Shown here one piece after another: positions 1 to 7,521 of a stretch of 34,284 bases of DNA (position 1 is its first letter; the number at the start of each line of letters is the position of its first letter). The DNA is taken from contig JAEZIX010000047.1 of the NCBI GenBank assembly GCA_023415935.1, positions 1-34,284 of the forward strand, given 5' to 3'. The position numbers and the translations under genes are program-made. The DNA is from Cyanobacteria bacterium OH_CDB_20. GTDB taxonomy: Bacteria; Cyanobacteriota; Vampirovibrionia; Gastranaerophilales; Gastranaerophilaceae. A model generated the notes under the pieces. The model was not told the origin of the DNA, searched no databases, and was given only the letters and a program-made list of their open reading frames with translations.

Positions 1-122
1 TAATCTATTGCAGTAGTTAAATAAAACTTGTCCATAACCCACCTTATAATATAATAATGATAAATAAAATTTAGCATAAATGAAATAGAATATAAAATAA
101 ATAATGATTTAGGAGGATAAAT

Positions 123-824
123 ATGTCTAATAGATGTTGCGGAAGAGATAATAAATGCTTAAGAAGCGTAAAATTCACAAAAGATTATACAAAGCATGCA
201 GTCGCTTCAGTTTTAGTTGAGTTTGGAGATACAAAAGTAATTGTTACAGCAACTGTTGATGAAGGAAAGCCAAAATGGATGGATAGAGATGATAAAAGAG
301 GCTGGGTTACAGCGGAATACTCACTTCTTCCAACCGCAACTCATACAAGATGCCAAAGAGAGCGCTCTAAAATTTCTGGTAGAACACAAGAAATCCAAAG
401 GCTTATTGGTAGAAGTTTACGTTCTTGCCTAGATTTATCAAAACTTGGAGAAAGAACTATTACTATTGATGCTGATGTGATTCAGGCTGACGGGGGCACA
501 AGATGTGCAAGTATTTGTGGGGGCTATATTGCTCTAGAAACTGCTGTAAATAAACTTATTGAAAAAGGTCTAATTCAAGAAAGTCCAATACTTGAGCCAA
601 TTGCAGCCGTTTCGGTGGGCTTAATTGACGGGGAAGTCAGACTTGACCTTGATTATTCAGAAGATTCATCTGCTCAAGTTGATAGTAATGTTGTTATGAC
701 AAAGTCTGGAAAAATTATAGAATTTCAAACTACAGCAGAAGGTAATCCTTTTGAAAAAAGTGAATTAGATGAAATCTTTGATACTGCAAAATGTGCTATA
801 AACAAAATAATAAGTATGTATTAG
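123..824 (+). CDS. rph: Ribonuclease PH
   Basis: RNase PH is a phosphate-dependent 3'-5' exoribonuclease that trims the 3' ends of tRNA precursors in the cytoplasm. The 233-aa product is close to the usual 235-255 aa and is recognisable along its whole length. The N-terminal half has the family's 'GDTKVIVTATV' strand and the 'RGWVTAEYSLLP' segment, then 'RTQEIQRLIGRSLR', the Arg-rich RNA/phosphate-binding region. The centre has 'IDADVIQADGGTRCASI', and the C-terminal part has 'LDLDYSEDSSAQVDSN'. The start is supported by AGGAGG at 111-116 with good spacing. The extreme N-terminus ('MSNRCCGRDNK') is Cys-rich and differs from the usual 'R..GR' opening. The next gene is glmS, 103 bases downstream with its own candidate promoter, so the two need not form an operon. 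The upstream 122 bases are AT-rich, with TATAAT at 45-50 but no well-spaced -35. Confidence 0.95.
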   Translation: MSNRCCGRDNKCLRSVKFTKDYTKHAVASVLVEFGDTKVIVTATVDEGKPKWMDRDDKRGWVTAEYSLLPTATHTRCQRERSKISGRTQEIQRLIGRSLRSCLDLSKLGERTITIDADVIQADGGTRCASICGGYIALETAVNKLIEKGLIQESPILEPIAAVSVGLIDGEVRLDLDYSEDSSAQVDSNVVMTKSGKIIEFQTTAEGNPFEKSELDEIFDTAKCAINKIISMY

Positions 825-855
825 AAACTTGAGCGTTTCTTTATAAATATTTAAT

Positions 856-883
856 ATGACAAAAAATTTGTAGTATGTATAAT
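856..883 (+). promoter_or_regulatory. Candidate sigma-70 promoter of glmS
   Basis: ATGACA (856-861) and a consensus TATAAT (878-883) are separated by 16 bases. Transcription would start near 890, giving a leader of about 38 bases before the glmS start codon at 928. That leader is far too short for a glmS ribozyme or riboswitch, and none is visible. This is pattern recognition only, and AT-rich DNA gives chance matches. Confidence 0.5.
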
Positions 884-927
884 AATTGAATAAAATTTAA
901 GTATAGAGATTAAAGAGGATAATTGTT

Positions 928-2775
928 ATGTGCGGAATAGTTGGATATTTGGGAAAAAAGTCTGTAATGGACGTTCTGCTAAACGGACTTACAAGTCTTG
1001 AATATAGAGGATATGATTCATCAGGAATTGCTATAAATGTAAACGGTGAAACTAAAGTATACAAAGCTGTTGGTAAACTTAAAAATTTAAAAGATTTATT
1101 AGAAAATCATAAAGAAGAATTAAAGCCTGCAACAAGCGGTATTGGGCATATCAGATGGGCAACACACGGTGCACCTACAACAGTTAATGCTCATCCTCAC
1201 ACTTGTAATTGTGGAAATTTAGCACTCGTTCACAATGGAATTGTAGAAAATTACAATGAATTAAGAGAAGAGCTTAAAAAAAGCGGATGCACTTTCCGTT
1301 CTGAAACCGATACTGAGACTATTGCACACTTGATAGCATCAGAATTTGCTAAAACTAAATCGTTAGAAGAAGCAGTCAGAGTCGCTGTTCAAAAACTTGA
1401 AGGTGCTTATGCTCTTTGTGTTATGCACAAGGACGAGCCAGAAAAAATAGTTGGCGTAAGAAAAAATGCACCACTTCTAATCGGCGTTGGAGAGGGTGAA
1501 AACTTCATTGCAAGTGACATTCCTGCAATTATTGAACACACAAAGAAAGCCATTTACCTTGATGATAGTGAAATAGCTGTTGTTACAAAAGATGCTGTAA
1601 AAATTATGGATGTTAACGGCAATGTTGTTAATAAAACAATAGAAATGCTACCTTGGGAGCCTATTGCATTAAGCAAAATGGGCTTCAAGCACTTTATGCT
1701 AAAAGAAATCCATGAGCAGCCTGATGTTATCAGAAACGTGTTAAACGGTAAATTGTTTGATATTGATGCTCCAATTAATCTTCATGAAGTTAAACTTAAT
1801 AAAGATAATTTAAAAAACTTGAATAGAATTGAAATCATTGCCTGCGGTACATCACTTCATGCTGCAATGGTCGGGAAATACATCATTGAAGACTTTACAG
1901 GAATAGCTGTTGATGTTGAACCTTCAAGTGAATACATCTACAGGAAAACCGTAACAAACTCTTCTACACTCGTTGTTGGTGTTTCTCAGTCAGGTGAAAC
2001 TGCTGACACAATAACAGCCATTAAACAAGCAAAAGAAAAAGGCTCACATGTCTTAATCATTACAAATAGACCTGATTCAAATATGGCAAGATATGCTGAT
2101 AGCTTGATTCCTGTTAATGCAGGTATTGAGGTAAGTGTTGCTGCTACAAAATCATACACAGCTCAGCTTATATCTTTCTATTTGCTTGCAATTCATCTTG
2201 CTGAAATAAAAGAATCACTATCAAAAGATTTCTTAAGAAACCTCAAAAAAGACCTTATTCAGGTCCCAACTAAGATTGAAAAAATACTTTCAGACAAGTC
2301 TGAAATTCAAGCCTGCGCTAAGAAGTTTGCAAATACAAAAGACTTTATCTATATAGCAAGAGGTATTAACCTTGCAACAGCTTTTGAAGGCGCGTTAAAA
2401 CTAAAAGAAATCAGCTATATTAATGCAACAGGATACGCAGCAGGTGAGCTTAAACACGGACCTATTGCTATGCTTGATGAAACAATGCCGGTACTTTCAA
2501 TTTTAATACCTGGACATATCACATACGAAAAGATTTTGTCAAACTCAGAAGAAGCTAAAGCACGTAATGCTAGACTTATAGCACTTACTTCTTCAAAAGA
2601 CGAAAAACTTGATAAGCTCTTTGAAAACATTATAAGAATACCTGAAGTGCCAGAAATACTATCTCCGATAGTTGCTAATGTTCCGCTTCAACTTCTAGCA
2701 TATTACATTGCAGAATTTTTAGGCAAAGACGTTGACCAGCCTAGAAACCTTGCAAAATCAGTAACTGTAGAATAA
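928..2775 (+). CDS. glmS: Glutamine--fructose-6-phosphate aminotransferase (isomerizing)
   Basis: GlmS makes glucosamine-6-phosphate from fructose-6-phosphate and glutamine, the entry step to UDP-GlcNAc for peptidoglycan and LPS. The 615-aa product is full length (family about 600-610). After Met, Cys2 ('MCGIVGYLG') is the N-terminal nucleophile of the class II glutaminase domain (about 1-220), which also shows 'GIGHIRWATHG' and 'HNGIVENY'. Two SIS sugar-isomerase domains follow (about 285-420 and 455-600), with 'SQSGETADT' for sugar-phosphate binding and 'ELKHGPIAMLDE'. The C-terminus 'DVDQPRNLAKSVTVE' is the conserved tail. A purine-rich GAGGAT sits about 10 bases before the ATG. The stop codon overlaps the start of a 52-codon ORF. 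Confidence 0.97.
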   Translation: MCGIVGYLGKKSVMDVLLNGLTSLEYRGYDSSGIAINVNGETKVYKAVGKLKNLKDLLENHKEELKPATSGIGHIRWATHGAPTTVNAHPHTCNCGNLALVHNGIVENYNELREELKKSGCTFRSETDTETIAHLIASEFAKTKSLEEAVRVAVQKLEGAYALCVMHKDEPEKIVGVRKNAPLLIGVGEGENFIASDIPAIIEHTKKAIYLDDSEIAVVTKDAVKIMDVNGNVVNKTIEMLPWEPIALSKMGFKHFMLKEIHEQPDVIRNVLNGKLFDIDAPINLHEVKLNKDNLKNLNRIEIIACGTSLHAAMVGKYIIEDFTGIAVDVEPSSEYIYRKTVTNSSTLVVGVSQSGETADTITAIKQAKEKGSHVLIITNRPDSNMARYADSLIPVNAGIEVSVAATKSYTAQLISFYLLAIHLAEIKESLSKDFLRNLKKDLIQVPTKIEKILSDKSEIQACAKKFANTKDFIYIARGINLATAFEGALKLKEISYINATGYAAGELKHGPIAMLDETMPVLSILIPGHITYEKILSNSEEAKARNARLIALTSSKDEKLDKLFENIIRIPEVPEILSPIVANVPLQLLAYYIAEFLGKDVDQPRNLAKSVTVE

Positions 2776-2933
2776 TGATTTTAACAAAGCAAATTGAAAT
2801 AGATAAGATAAACGATTTAACTTCTGATTACATTGATGAAACTCTAAAAGAGCAAAAACTCGATGTAATCAGTTGGGCAATCGTTGCTACAACAGAAAAT
2901 AAGCAAATTTTAAATGTGAATATTATTCAATAA
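2775..2933 (+). CDS. Small protein of unknown function, translationally coupled to glmS
   Basis: A 52-codon ORF starts with ATG at 2775-2777, sharing one base with the glmS stop (TAATG), an arrangement typical of translational coupling. The product opens 'MILTKQIEIDKINDLTSD' and is mostly charged, with alternating acidic and basic residues. It has a hydrophobic stretch around 'VISWAIVATT' and no Cys or signal peptide. It has no separate Shine-Dalgarno (SD) sequence, as expected for a coupled gene. Its 3' end overlaps the convergent serB-like gene by 11 bases. I do not recognise the family. It could be a genuine small subunit or regulator co-made with GlmS, or a chance ORF; the junction with glmS is the main argument that it is real. 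Confidence 0.5.
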   Translation: MILTKQIEIDKINDLTSDYIDETLKEQKLDVISWAIVATTENKQILNVNIIQ

Positions 2934-3549
2934 TATATTCTAAAATTTCAAACAAATCGCATCCATCAATTATTATATTAGCAGCCTCTTTTACAACAGG
3001 TTTAGCACAAAATGCAATCCTTGTGCCAGCATATTTAAACATGCTTAAATCATTTGCCCCGTCACCAACAGCGATTGTATCTTCAACAGAAACATTCAAA
3101 AGTTCTTGGAGTTTTTGAATCATGCAACCTTTAGAAGTTGAAAACATCATTTCTCCGCCCACTAGGCCGGTCAATTTGCCATCTTTATGATGAAGTATGT
3201 TAGAAAACTCAGCATCAAGTCCAAGTTTGTATTTTGCAGGGATTGTGCCAATATTAAATCCACCTGAAAAACAAACAACTTTGTATCCAAGTTTCTTCAG
3301 GCCATTAACTGCCTCATATGCGCCTTTATTTAGCGGAAGATTCTCACATATATCCAAAACTTTATCATAAGAAGTGCCTTTTAAAAGAGCAACTCTTTTT
3401 GTTAAACTCTCAAAAAAATCGAGCTTACCTTCCATCGCTTCATTGGTAATTACTTTAATTTGCTCTTGCAAAGAAGGCTCTTGTGCAATAAATTCAAGAG
3501 TTTCACCAGTCATAAGTGTAGAATCAAAATCGAAAACAGCTAATTTCAT
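2923..3549 (-). CDS. serB: HAD-family phosphoserine phosphatase-like protein
   Basis: The product is a 208-aa haloacid-dehalogenase-fold phosphatase whose best fit is SerB, which releases L-serine from phosphoserine in the last step of serine synthesis. Motif I is 'FDFDSTL', with nucleophile D7 and general acid D9. Motif II is the 'CFSGGF' Ser segment. The Lys of motif III lies in 'SKGCMIQKLQELL'. Motif IV is 'AVGDGANDLSMF', with the Mg-binding aspartates. The cap region between motifs I and II ('GETLEF' onward) has the SerB-like Glu needed for substrate selection. There is no N-terminal ACT domain, so this is the short form. It converges on the coupled ORF after glmS. A related HAD phosphatase with another small phosphomonoester as substrate is possible. 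Confidence 0.85.
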   Translation of the reverse strand: MKLAVFDFDSTLMTGETLEFIAQEPSLQEQIKVITNEAMEGKLDFFESLTKRVALLKGTSYDKVLDICENLPLNKGAYEAVNGLKKLGYKVVCFSGGFNIGTIPAKYKLGLDAEFSNILHHKDGKLTGLVGGEMMFSTSKGCMIQKLQELLNVSVEDTIAVGDGANDLSMFKYAGTRIAFCAKPVVKEAANIIIDGCDLFEILEYIIE

Positions 3550-3877
3550 TACTTATAATCCTTATATTTAATTGATTTAATATTAACATTCAAGTTTCTA
3601 TTTGTCATGCTTGGTTCAACTTTTAACGAATTTTACAATAATTTAAAGCAAAGTTATATTTATCCCAAAAATATTATGAATAAACGCTAAACGTAATAAT
3701 TATTATATAATTTTAATATAAGTTAACAATGGTCTTAAAATTCATACGCAGTAGGATTTCGAGCAAAAAATCAAAAAAACCAAAAAAAGAAAAATTAGAA
3801 TTACTATTGCGAAAATGTTATGTTATTGATATAAATTTCTACGAAGTTAGTTATTAGAATTTATACAAAGGAGAATT
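3550..3877. other. Intergenic region between divergent serB-like and GT35 genes
   Basis: About 330 bases of AT-rich DNA should hold both outward promoters. I see no convincing -35/-10 pair. TTGATA at 3826-3831 lacks a well-spaced -10 toward the plus-strand gene. A 42-codon basic ORF (3729-3857) has no SD and is not called. The only clear signal is the strong SD AAAGGAG just before the ATG at 3878. Confidence 0.4.
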
Positions 3878-5569
3878 ATGGGATTACCAAATGTAGCATA
3901 TTTTTCAATGGAAATAGCGATAGATCAATCTCTAAGCACGTATTCTGGCGGTTTAGGATTTCTAGCAGGTTCCCACATGCAATCTGCAGGTTATTTGCAG
4001 TTGCCAATGGTTGGTGTAACTATGTTATGGTCATACGGCTACTATAACCAAAGAATTGATCATGAAGGAAATGTCGAAGTTGCTTATATTAGAAAGCACT
4101 ACGATTTCTTGACTGATATAAATGAATCTGTTGAAGTGGAAGTATTTGGACAAAAAGTTATTGTTAAAGCATATAGAGTAGAACCAAAATTATTTGGAAC
4201 TTGTCCTATTTATCTTTTAACAACAGATGTAGAAGAAAATACTGAGTGGGCTAGAACAATTTCTCACAAATTATATGATGGTGATGAAAAAATCAGAATC
4301 GCCCAAGAAACTGTTTTAGGTATTGGTGGTGTTAGATTACTTCAAAAAATCGGTTACAACTTTGATTGTATCCATATGAACGAAGGTCATGCACTTCCTG
4401 CAGCTTTTGAACTTTTAAGACAGTCAAACGGTGATTTAAATGCAGTAAAAAGAAGAACTGTATTTACAACTCACACTCCTGTTGCAGCTGGTAATGAAGT
4501 TCACTGGGTTGATACACTTTTAGAAGGTGGATTCTTCTCAGGATGTTCAAGAGAAAGAGCTGTAGAACTTGGTGGAGAACATTTCTCACTAACAGTTGCG
4601 GCATTAAGAATGAGCAGAATTGCAAACGCAGTATCACAGCTTCATGGCTTAGTTGCTAACAAAATGTGGGATTGGGTTGACGGAAGATGCCCTATCAGAG
4701 CAATCACTAACGCTGTAAATCTTCACTACTGGCAAGATGAAAGAATTAAAAATGCAACTACATCTCAAGAATTGCTTGATGCAAAAATTGAAATGAAAAA
4801 AGAAGTATTTAATTACATCACAAATACTACCGGTAAAAGATTCGATCCAAACGTTTTAACTATTACTTGGGCAAGAAGATTTGCAGACTATAAACGTGCT
4901 TGGCTTATCTTCATGGACAAAGATAGAATTTCAAAATTATTAAATGAAAATAAAGTTCAATTAATTTTTGCAGGTAAATTCCACCCTGATGATGTTATGG
5001 GTAGAGAAATGTTCAACAAAATTCTTCATAAATCTAACACTATGAAAAATGTTGTTGTACTTGCAGGATATGAACTTGAATTAAGTGCAAAATTAAAACG
5101 TGCTACTGATGTATGGTTAAATACACCATTAAGGCCGTTCGAAGCGTCTGGAACTTCAGGCATGTCTGCTAACATGAATGGTGCACTTCACTTATCAACA
5201 TATGATGGTTGGACAGTTGAAGGTACATTCCCTGGTATTAACGGTTATACAATCGAATACGCAGGATTAGATGATGATATTCCTTGGGAAGAAAGACACT
5301 GGAAAGATCACCAATGTATGATGGATATTATTGAAAATCAAATTATTCCAACATACTATGATAACAAAGAAGAATGGGCTCGTTTAATGCGTCAAGCTAT
5401 TAGAACTTCAGAAGCTTACTTTAATTCAGACAGAATGGTTATTGAGTACTACAACAGACTTTATAAACCAATCGCTCACGAAGATCCAAAAGATGGCGGT
5501 TTGAACGGCGAAATCAAAATCGCAGAAAATCCTAACTATGATGCTTGGACTTTCTCAAACATAAAATAG
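3878..5569 (+). CDS. GT35 (glycogen/alpha-glucan phosphorylase)-like protein lacking the PLP lysine
   Basis: The 563-aa product is clearly homologous to the bacterial alpha-glucan phosphorylase branch of GT35. The opening 'NVAYFSMEIAIDQSL' and 'TYSGGLGFLAG' match that branch. So do 'GIGGVRLLQKIG' followed by 'HMNEGHALPAAFELL', 'FTTHTPVAAGNE', and the phosphate/sugar-binding 'RRFADYKRAWLI'. The C-terminal signature should read GTSGMK-x-x-x-NGAL, where the Lys forms the Schiff base with pyridoxal phosphate. Here it reads 'EASGTSGMSANMNGALHLS', with Ser at position 430. In 'LAGSHMQSA' the usual Asp and Lys of 'AGDHLKSA' are also changed. It is shorter than classical phosphorylases (about 800 aa). 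So it may be a PLP-independent glucan enzyme, a binding protein or a regulator rather than a working phosphorylase. It has a strong SD, is monocistronic, and is followed by a terminator at 5588. Confidence 0.85.
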   Translation: MGLPNVAYFSMEIAIDQSLSTYSGGLGFLAGSHMQSAGYLQLPMVGVTMLWSYGYYNQRIDHEGNVEVAYIRKHYDFLTDINESVEVEVFGQKVIVKAYRVEPKLFGTCPIYLLTTDVEENTEWARTISHKLYDGDEKIRIAQETVLGIGGVRLLQKIGYNFDCIHMNEGHALPAAFELLRQSNGDLNAVKRRTVFTTHTPVAAGNEVHWVDTLLEGGFFSGCSRERAVELGGEHFSLTVAALRMSRIANAVSQLHGLVANKMWDWVDGRCPIRAITNAVNLHYWQDERIKNATTSQELLDAKIEMKKEVFNYITNTTGKRFDPNVLTITWARRFADYKRAWLIFMDKDRISKLLNENKVQLIFAGKFHPDDVMGREMFNKILHKSNTMKNVVVLAGYELELSAKLKRATDVWLNTPLRPFEASGTSGMSANMNGALHLSTYDGWTVEGTFPGINGYTIEYAGLDDDIPWEERHWKDHQCMMDIIENQIIPTYYDNKEEWARLMRQAIRTSEAYFNSDRMVIEYYNRLYKPIAHEDPKDGGLNGEIKIAENPNYDAWTFSNIK

Positions 5570-5587
5570 TAAATTAATTAATAATTA

Positions 5588-5618
5588 AAGCTCCAAGTTA
5601 ACCTTGGGGCTTTTAATT
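5588..5618 (+). terminator. Rho-independent terminator after the GT35 gene
   Basis: A 10-bp stem has arms AAGCTCCAAG (5588-5597) and CTTGGGGCTT (5603-5612), with one G-T pair and a 5-base loop. It runs into TTTTAATTTT. It starts 19 bases after the GT35 stop codon. Confidence 0.85.
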
Positions 5619-5632
5619 TTATAAGGTGAAGA

Positions 5633-6178
5633 ATGAAAACAAAAAATGAACTAAGGCAGTTTGCAAAAGAAACAAGAAAAATACTTGATATTGAATCAAT
5701 TAGTGAAAAAATTGTATTAAATTTAAAAAACACAATTGAATACAAATCTGCTCACAAAATATTGTGCTATAACTCATTTGACACTGAAGTAATAACTAAA
5801 AGCATTATAAATGATTTATCAAAGCAAATTTATCTTCCAAGAGTTGCAAAAGACATACTTGAAGTTTGTTTGCACGATCCAAATCAAATGCAAGTTTCGA
5901 ATTATGGCATTCATGAACCAACTAACGAGTGCCTCAGAGATCTATCTTATCTTGAGCTAATAATAGTTCCAGGACTTGCTTTTACAAAAGAAGGTGTAAG
6001 ACTTGGATATGGCAAAGGATTTTATGATAGATTATTTGCAACTCCAACGTGCTGTGCGAAAAGAATAGGACTAGTTCCTGATGCTCTTTTAATTGACTAT
6101 ATTCCTTGTGACCCACATGATCAAAAATGTGACATTATCGTAACTGAGAGCAGGGTTATAAATACAAAGAATATTTAA
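5633..6178 (+). CDS. 5-formyltetrahydrofolate cyclo-ligase
   Basis: This enzyme (MTHFS/YgfA family) converts 5-formyl-THF to 5,10-methenyl-THF with ATP, returning stored folate to the one-carbon pool. The 181-aa length is typical. The basic N-terminus 'KNELRQFAKETRK' corresponds to the nucleotide-contacting start of the family. The hallmark C-terminal loop 'GVRLGYGKGFYDRLF' is intact, and 'LIIVPGLAFTKEG' precedes it as expected. An SD (AAGGTGA, 5623-5629) sits just before the ATG and directly after the preceding terminator, so transcription probably starts inside the short gap or by read-through. It may lead the run of same-strand envelope genes that follows (67 bases to the next small ORF). 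Confidence 0.93.
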   Translation: MKTKNELRQFAKETRKILDIESISEKIVLNLKNTIEYKSAHKILCYNSFDTEVITKSIINDLSKQIYLPRVAKDILEVCLHDPNQMQVSNYGIHEPTNECLRDLSYLELIIVPGLAFTKEGVRLGYGKGFYDRLFATPTCCAKRIGLVPDALLIDYIPCDPHDQKCDIIVTESRVINTKNI

Positions 6179-6245
6179 TATATTTGCATACTGAGTTTTT
6201 ATAAGTACAATATTAATATAAGACTGGAGAGAGAGAATATTAATT

Positions 6246-6356
6246 ATGATGGAATTTTTCAGAAATAATCAAAAAATTATTATAGCATTAATTGCATTAT
6301 GTTTTATTATGTGGACCGTTGGGCCTGTTTTGCTTGGTCTTTTAGTTTCAAGATAG
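6246..6356 (+). CDS. Single-pass membrane micro-protein
   Basis: A 36-codon ORF starts ATGATG at 6246 after a purine-rich GGAGAGAGAG tract (6226-6235). The product is a short polar N-terminus ('MMEFFRNNQK') followed by one long hydrophobic segment ('IIIALIALCFIMWTVGPVLL') and a terminal Arg, so it should insert once in the inner membrane. The sequence resembles the N-terminal anchor of PpiD/SurA-like periplasmic chaperones, but nothing follows in frame; the next gene starts 18 bases later in another frame. It lies directly upstream of the EnvC-like and LptD-like genes, suggesting an envelope role. The family is not recognised. Confidence 0.5.
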   Translation: MMEFFRNNQKIIIALIALCFIMWTVGPVLLGLLVSR

Positions 6357-6374
6357 CCAATCAAAAGGAATGTA

Positions 6375-7508
6375 ATGATTTTTTCTAATACAAAAAAAAT
6401 TGCTGTATTATCTCTAATGTTAGTTTTTGTGTTCTCATTTTTAATGAGTACACCTGCTAATGCTTCTAACAGTGAAAAAAGGCGAATTGAGCATAAAAGA
6501 TTAATCACAAGACAAAAAATTAACAGATTAAAAATATTGGAAACCCAAGAAACAAATAAACTGTATAGAAATCAGATTAAACTAGAAAAAAGCACAAGGG
6601 TTCTTAATGAGTCAAAACAGCAGTATTCATCTACTCAAGTTAAGCTCTCTGATTTAGAAAGAGACCTATCATATTCACTCCAAACATTTTCAACATCAGA
6701 AAGCAACACTAGACATAGAATCAGACAAATTTATAAAAAGCAACGTTCAGGACTATTTCAACTTTTGCTTTCAACAACCGACATAAATGAATTTTTAGAT
6801 AGAATATACTATCAAAATATCATCGCAAAAAGAGATAAGAAAAACCTAGTCTACGTAAAAGAACGCGCGCGAAGAATTGCAAGATTAAAATATCAGGCTG
6901 AAGAACAAAAAAGAATTTTGCAAGGTGCAATTGAAAGCATTAACTACCAAAAACAATCTATTCAAAGCGCTATAAATAAAAATTCTTCGATGATTCAAAA
7001 ATTAAGAACTGATAGATTAGCCTATGAAAGAGCTGAAAAAGAATTAGCAAGACAATCTGCAAACTTAGAAAATATGATTTCCCGTAATGCAGGTGATAGC
7101 ACTATTAAAATAACATCAGGCTTTATAAGACCAGTAGGAGGAGGAATTACCTCATCATTCGGCTGGAGAATTCACCCTATATTTAAAAGTAGAACCTTCC
7201 ACTCTGGTTTAGACATAGGAGCTCCATATGGTTCAGCAGTAAGGGCTTCAAACTCCGGAAGAGTTATTTATGCAGGCTGGTACGGCGGATACGGAAAAGT
7301 TGTAATTCTCGACCATGGGCGCTACAATGGAGTTCCGGTGACAACTTTATATGCACATTTATCTAGCTATAATGTTGGGGTCGGTGATACAATTGTAAGA
7401 GGTCAATCCGTCGGTAGAGTCGGTAGCACCGGTTACAGTACAGGTCCGCATTTACACTTTGAAGTTCGTGTAAAAGGTCAACCTACAAACCCATTGAGTT
7501 ACATATAA
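6375..7508 (+). CDS. EnvC-like murein hydrolase activator / M23 family protein
   Basis: The 377-aa exported protein has a signal peptide of about 30 residues (basic start, hydrophobic core, 'STPANA' cleavage-like end). A long Lys/Arg/Gln-rich coiled coil spans about 31-235, and a C-terminal LytM/M23 domain spans about 245-377. The domain has the zinc ligands H276 and D280 ('HSGLDIG') and the 'HLHFEV' motif with H359 and H361, so unlike EnvC itself it could be a catalytically competent endopeptidase. The layout is that of EnvC/NlpD-type factors that cleave peptidoglycan or activate amidases at division sites. AAAAGGA lies 5-6 bases before the ATG. The LptD-like gene follows after 13 bases, so the two are probably co-transcribed. 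Confidence 0.9.
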   Translation: MIFSNTKKIAVLSLMLVFVFSFLMSTPANASNSEKRRIEHKRLITRQKINRLKILETQETNKLYRNQIKLEKSTRVLNESKQQYSSTQVKLSDLERDLSYSLQTFSTSESNTRHRIRQIYKKQRSGLFQLLLSTTDINEFLDRIYYQNIIAKRDKKNLVYVKERARRIARLKYQAEEQKRILQGAIESINYQKQSIQSAINKNSSMIQKLRTDRLAYERAEKELARQSANLENMISRNAGDSTIKITSGFIRPVGGGITSSFGWRIHPIFKSRTFHSGLDIGAPYGSAVRASNSGRVIYAGWYGGYGKVVILDHGRYNGVPVTTLYAHLSSYNVGVGDTIVRGQSVGRVGSTGYSTGPHLHFEVRVKGQPTNPLSYI

Positions 7509-7521
7509 GATAGGATAAAAC

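Noticed and set aside
890..927. Possible glmS ribozyme/riboswitch
   Set aside because: The leader before glmS is only about 40-100 bases with no ribozyme-like folding or core; regulation must be otherwise.
3729..3857. 42-codon Lys-rich ORF in the gap before the GT35 gene
   Set aside because: No SD, low-complexity Lys run, no coupling to a neighbour; likely chance.
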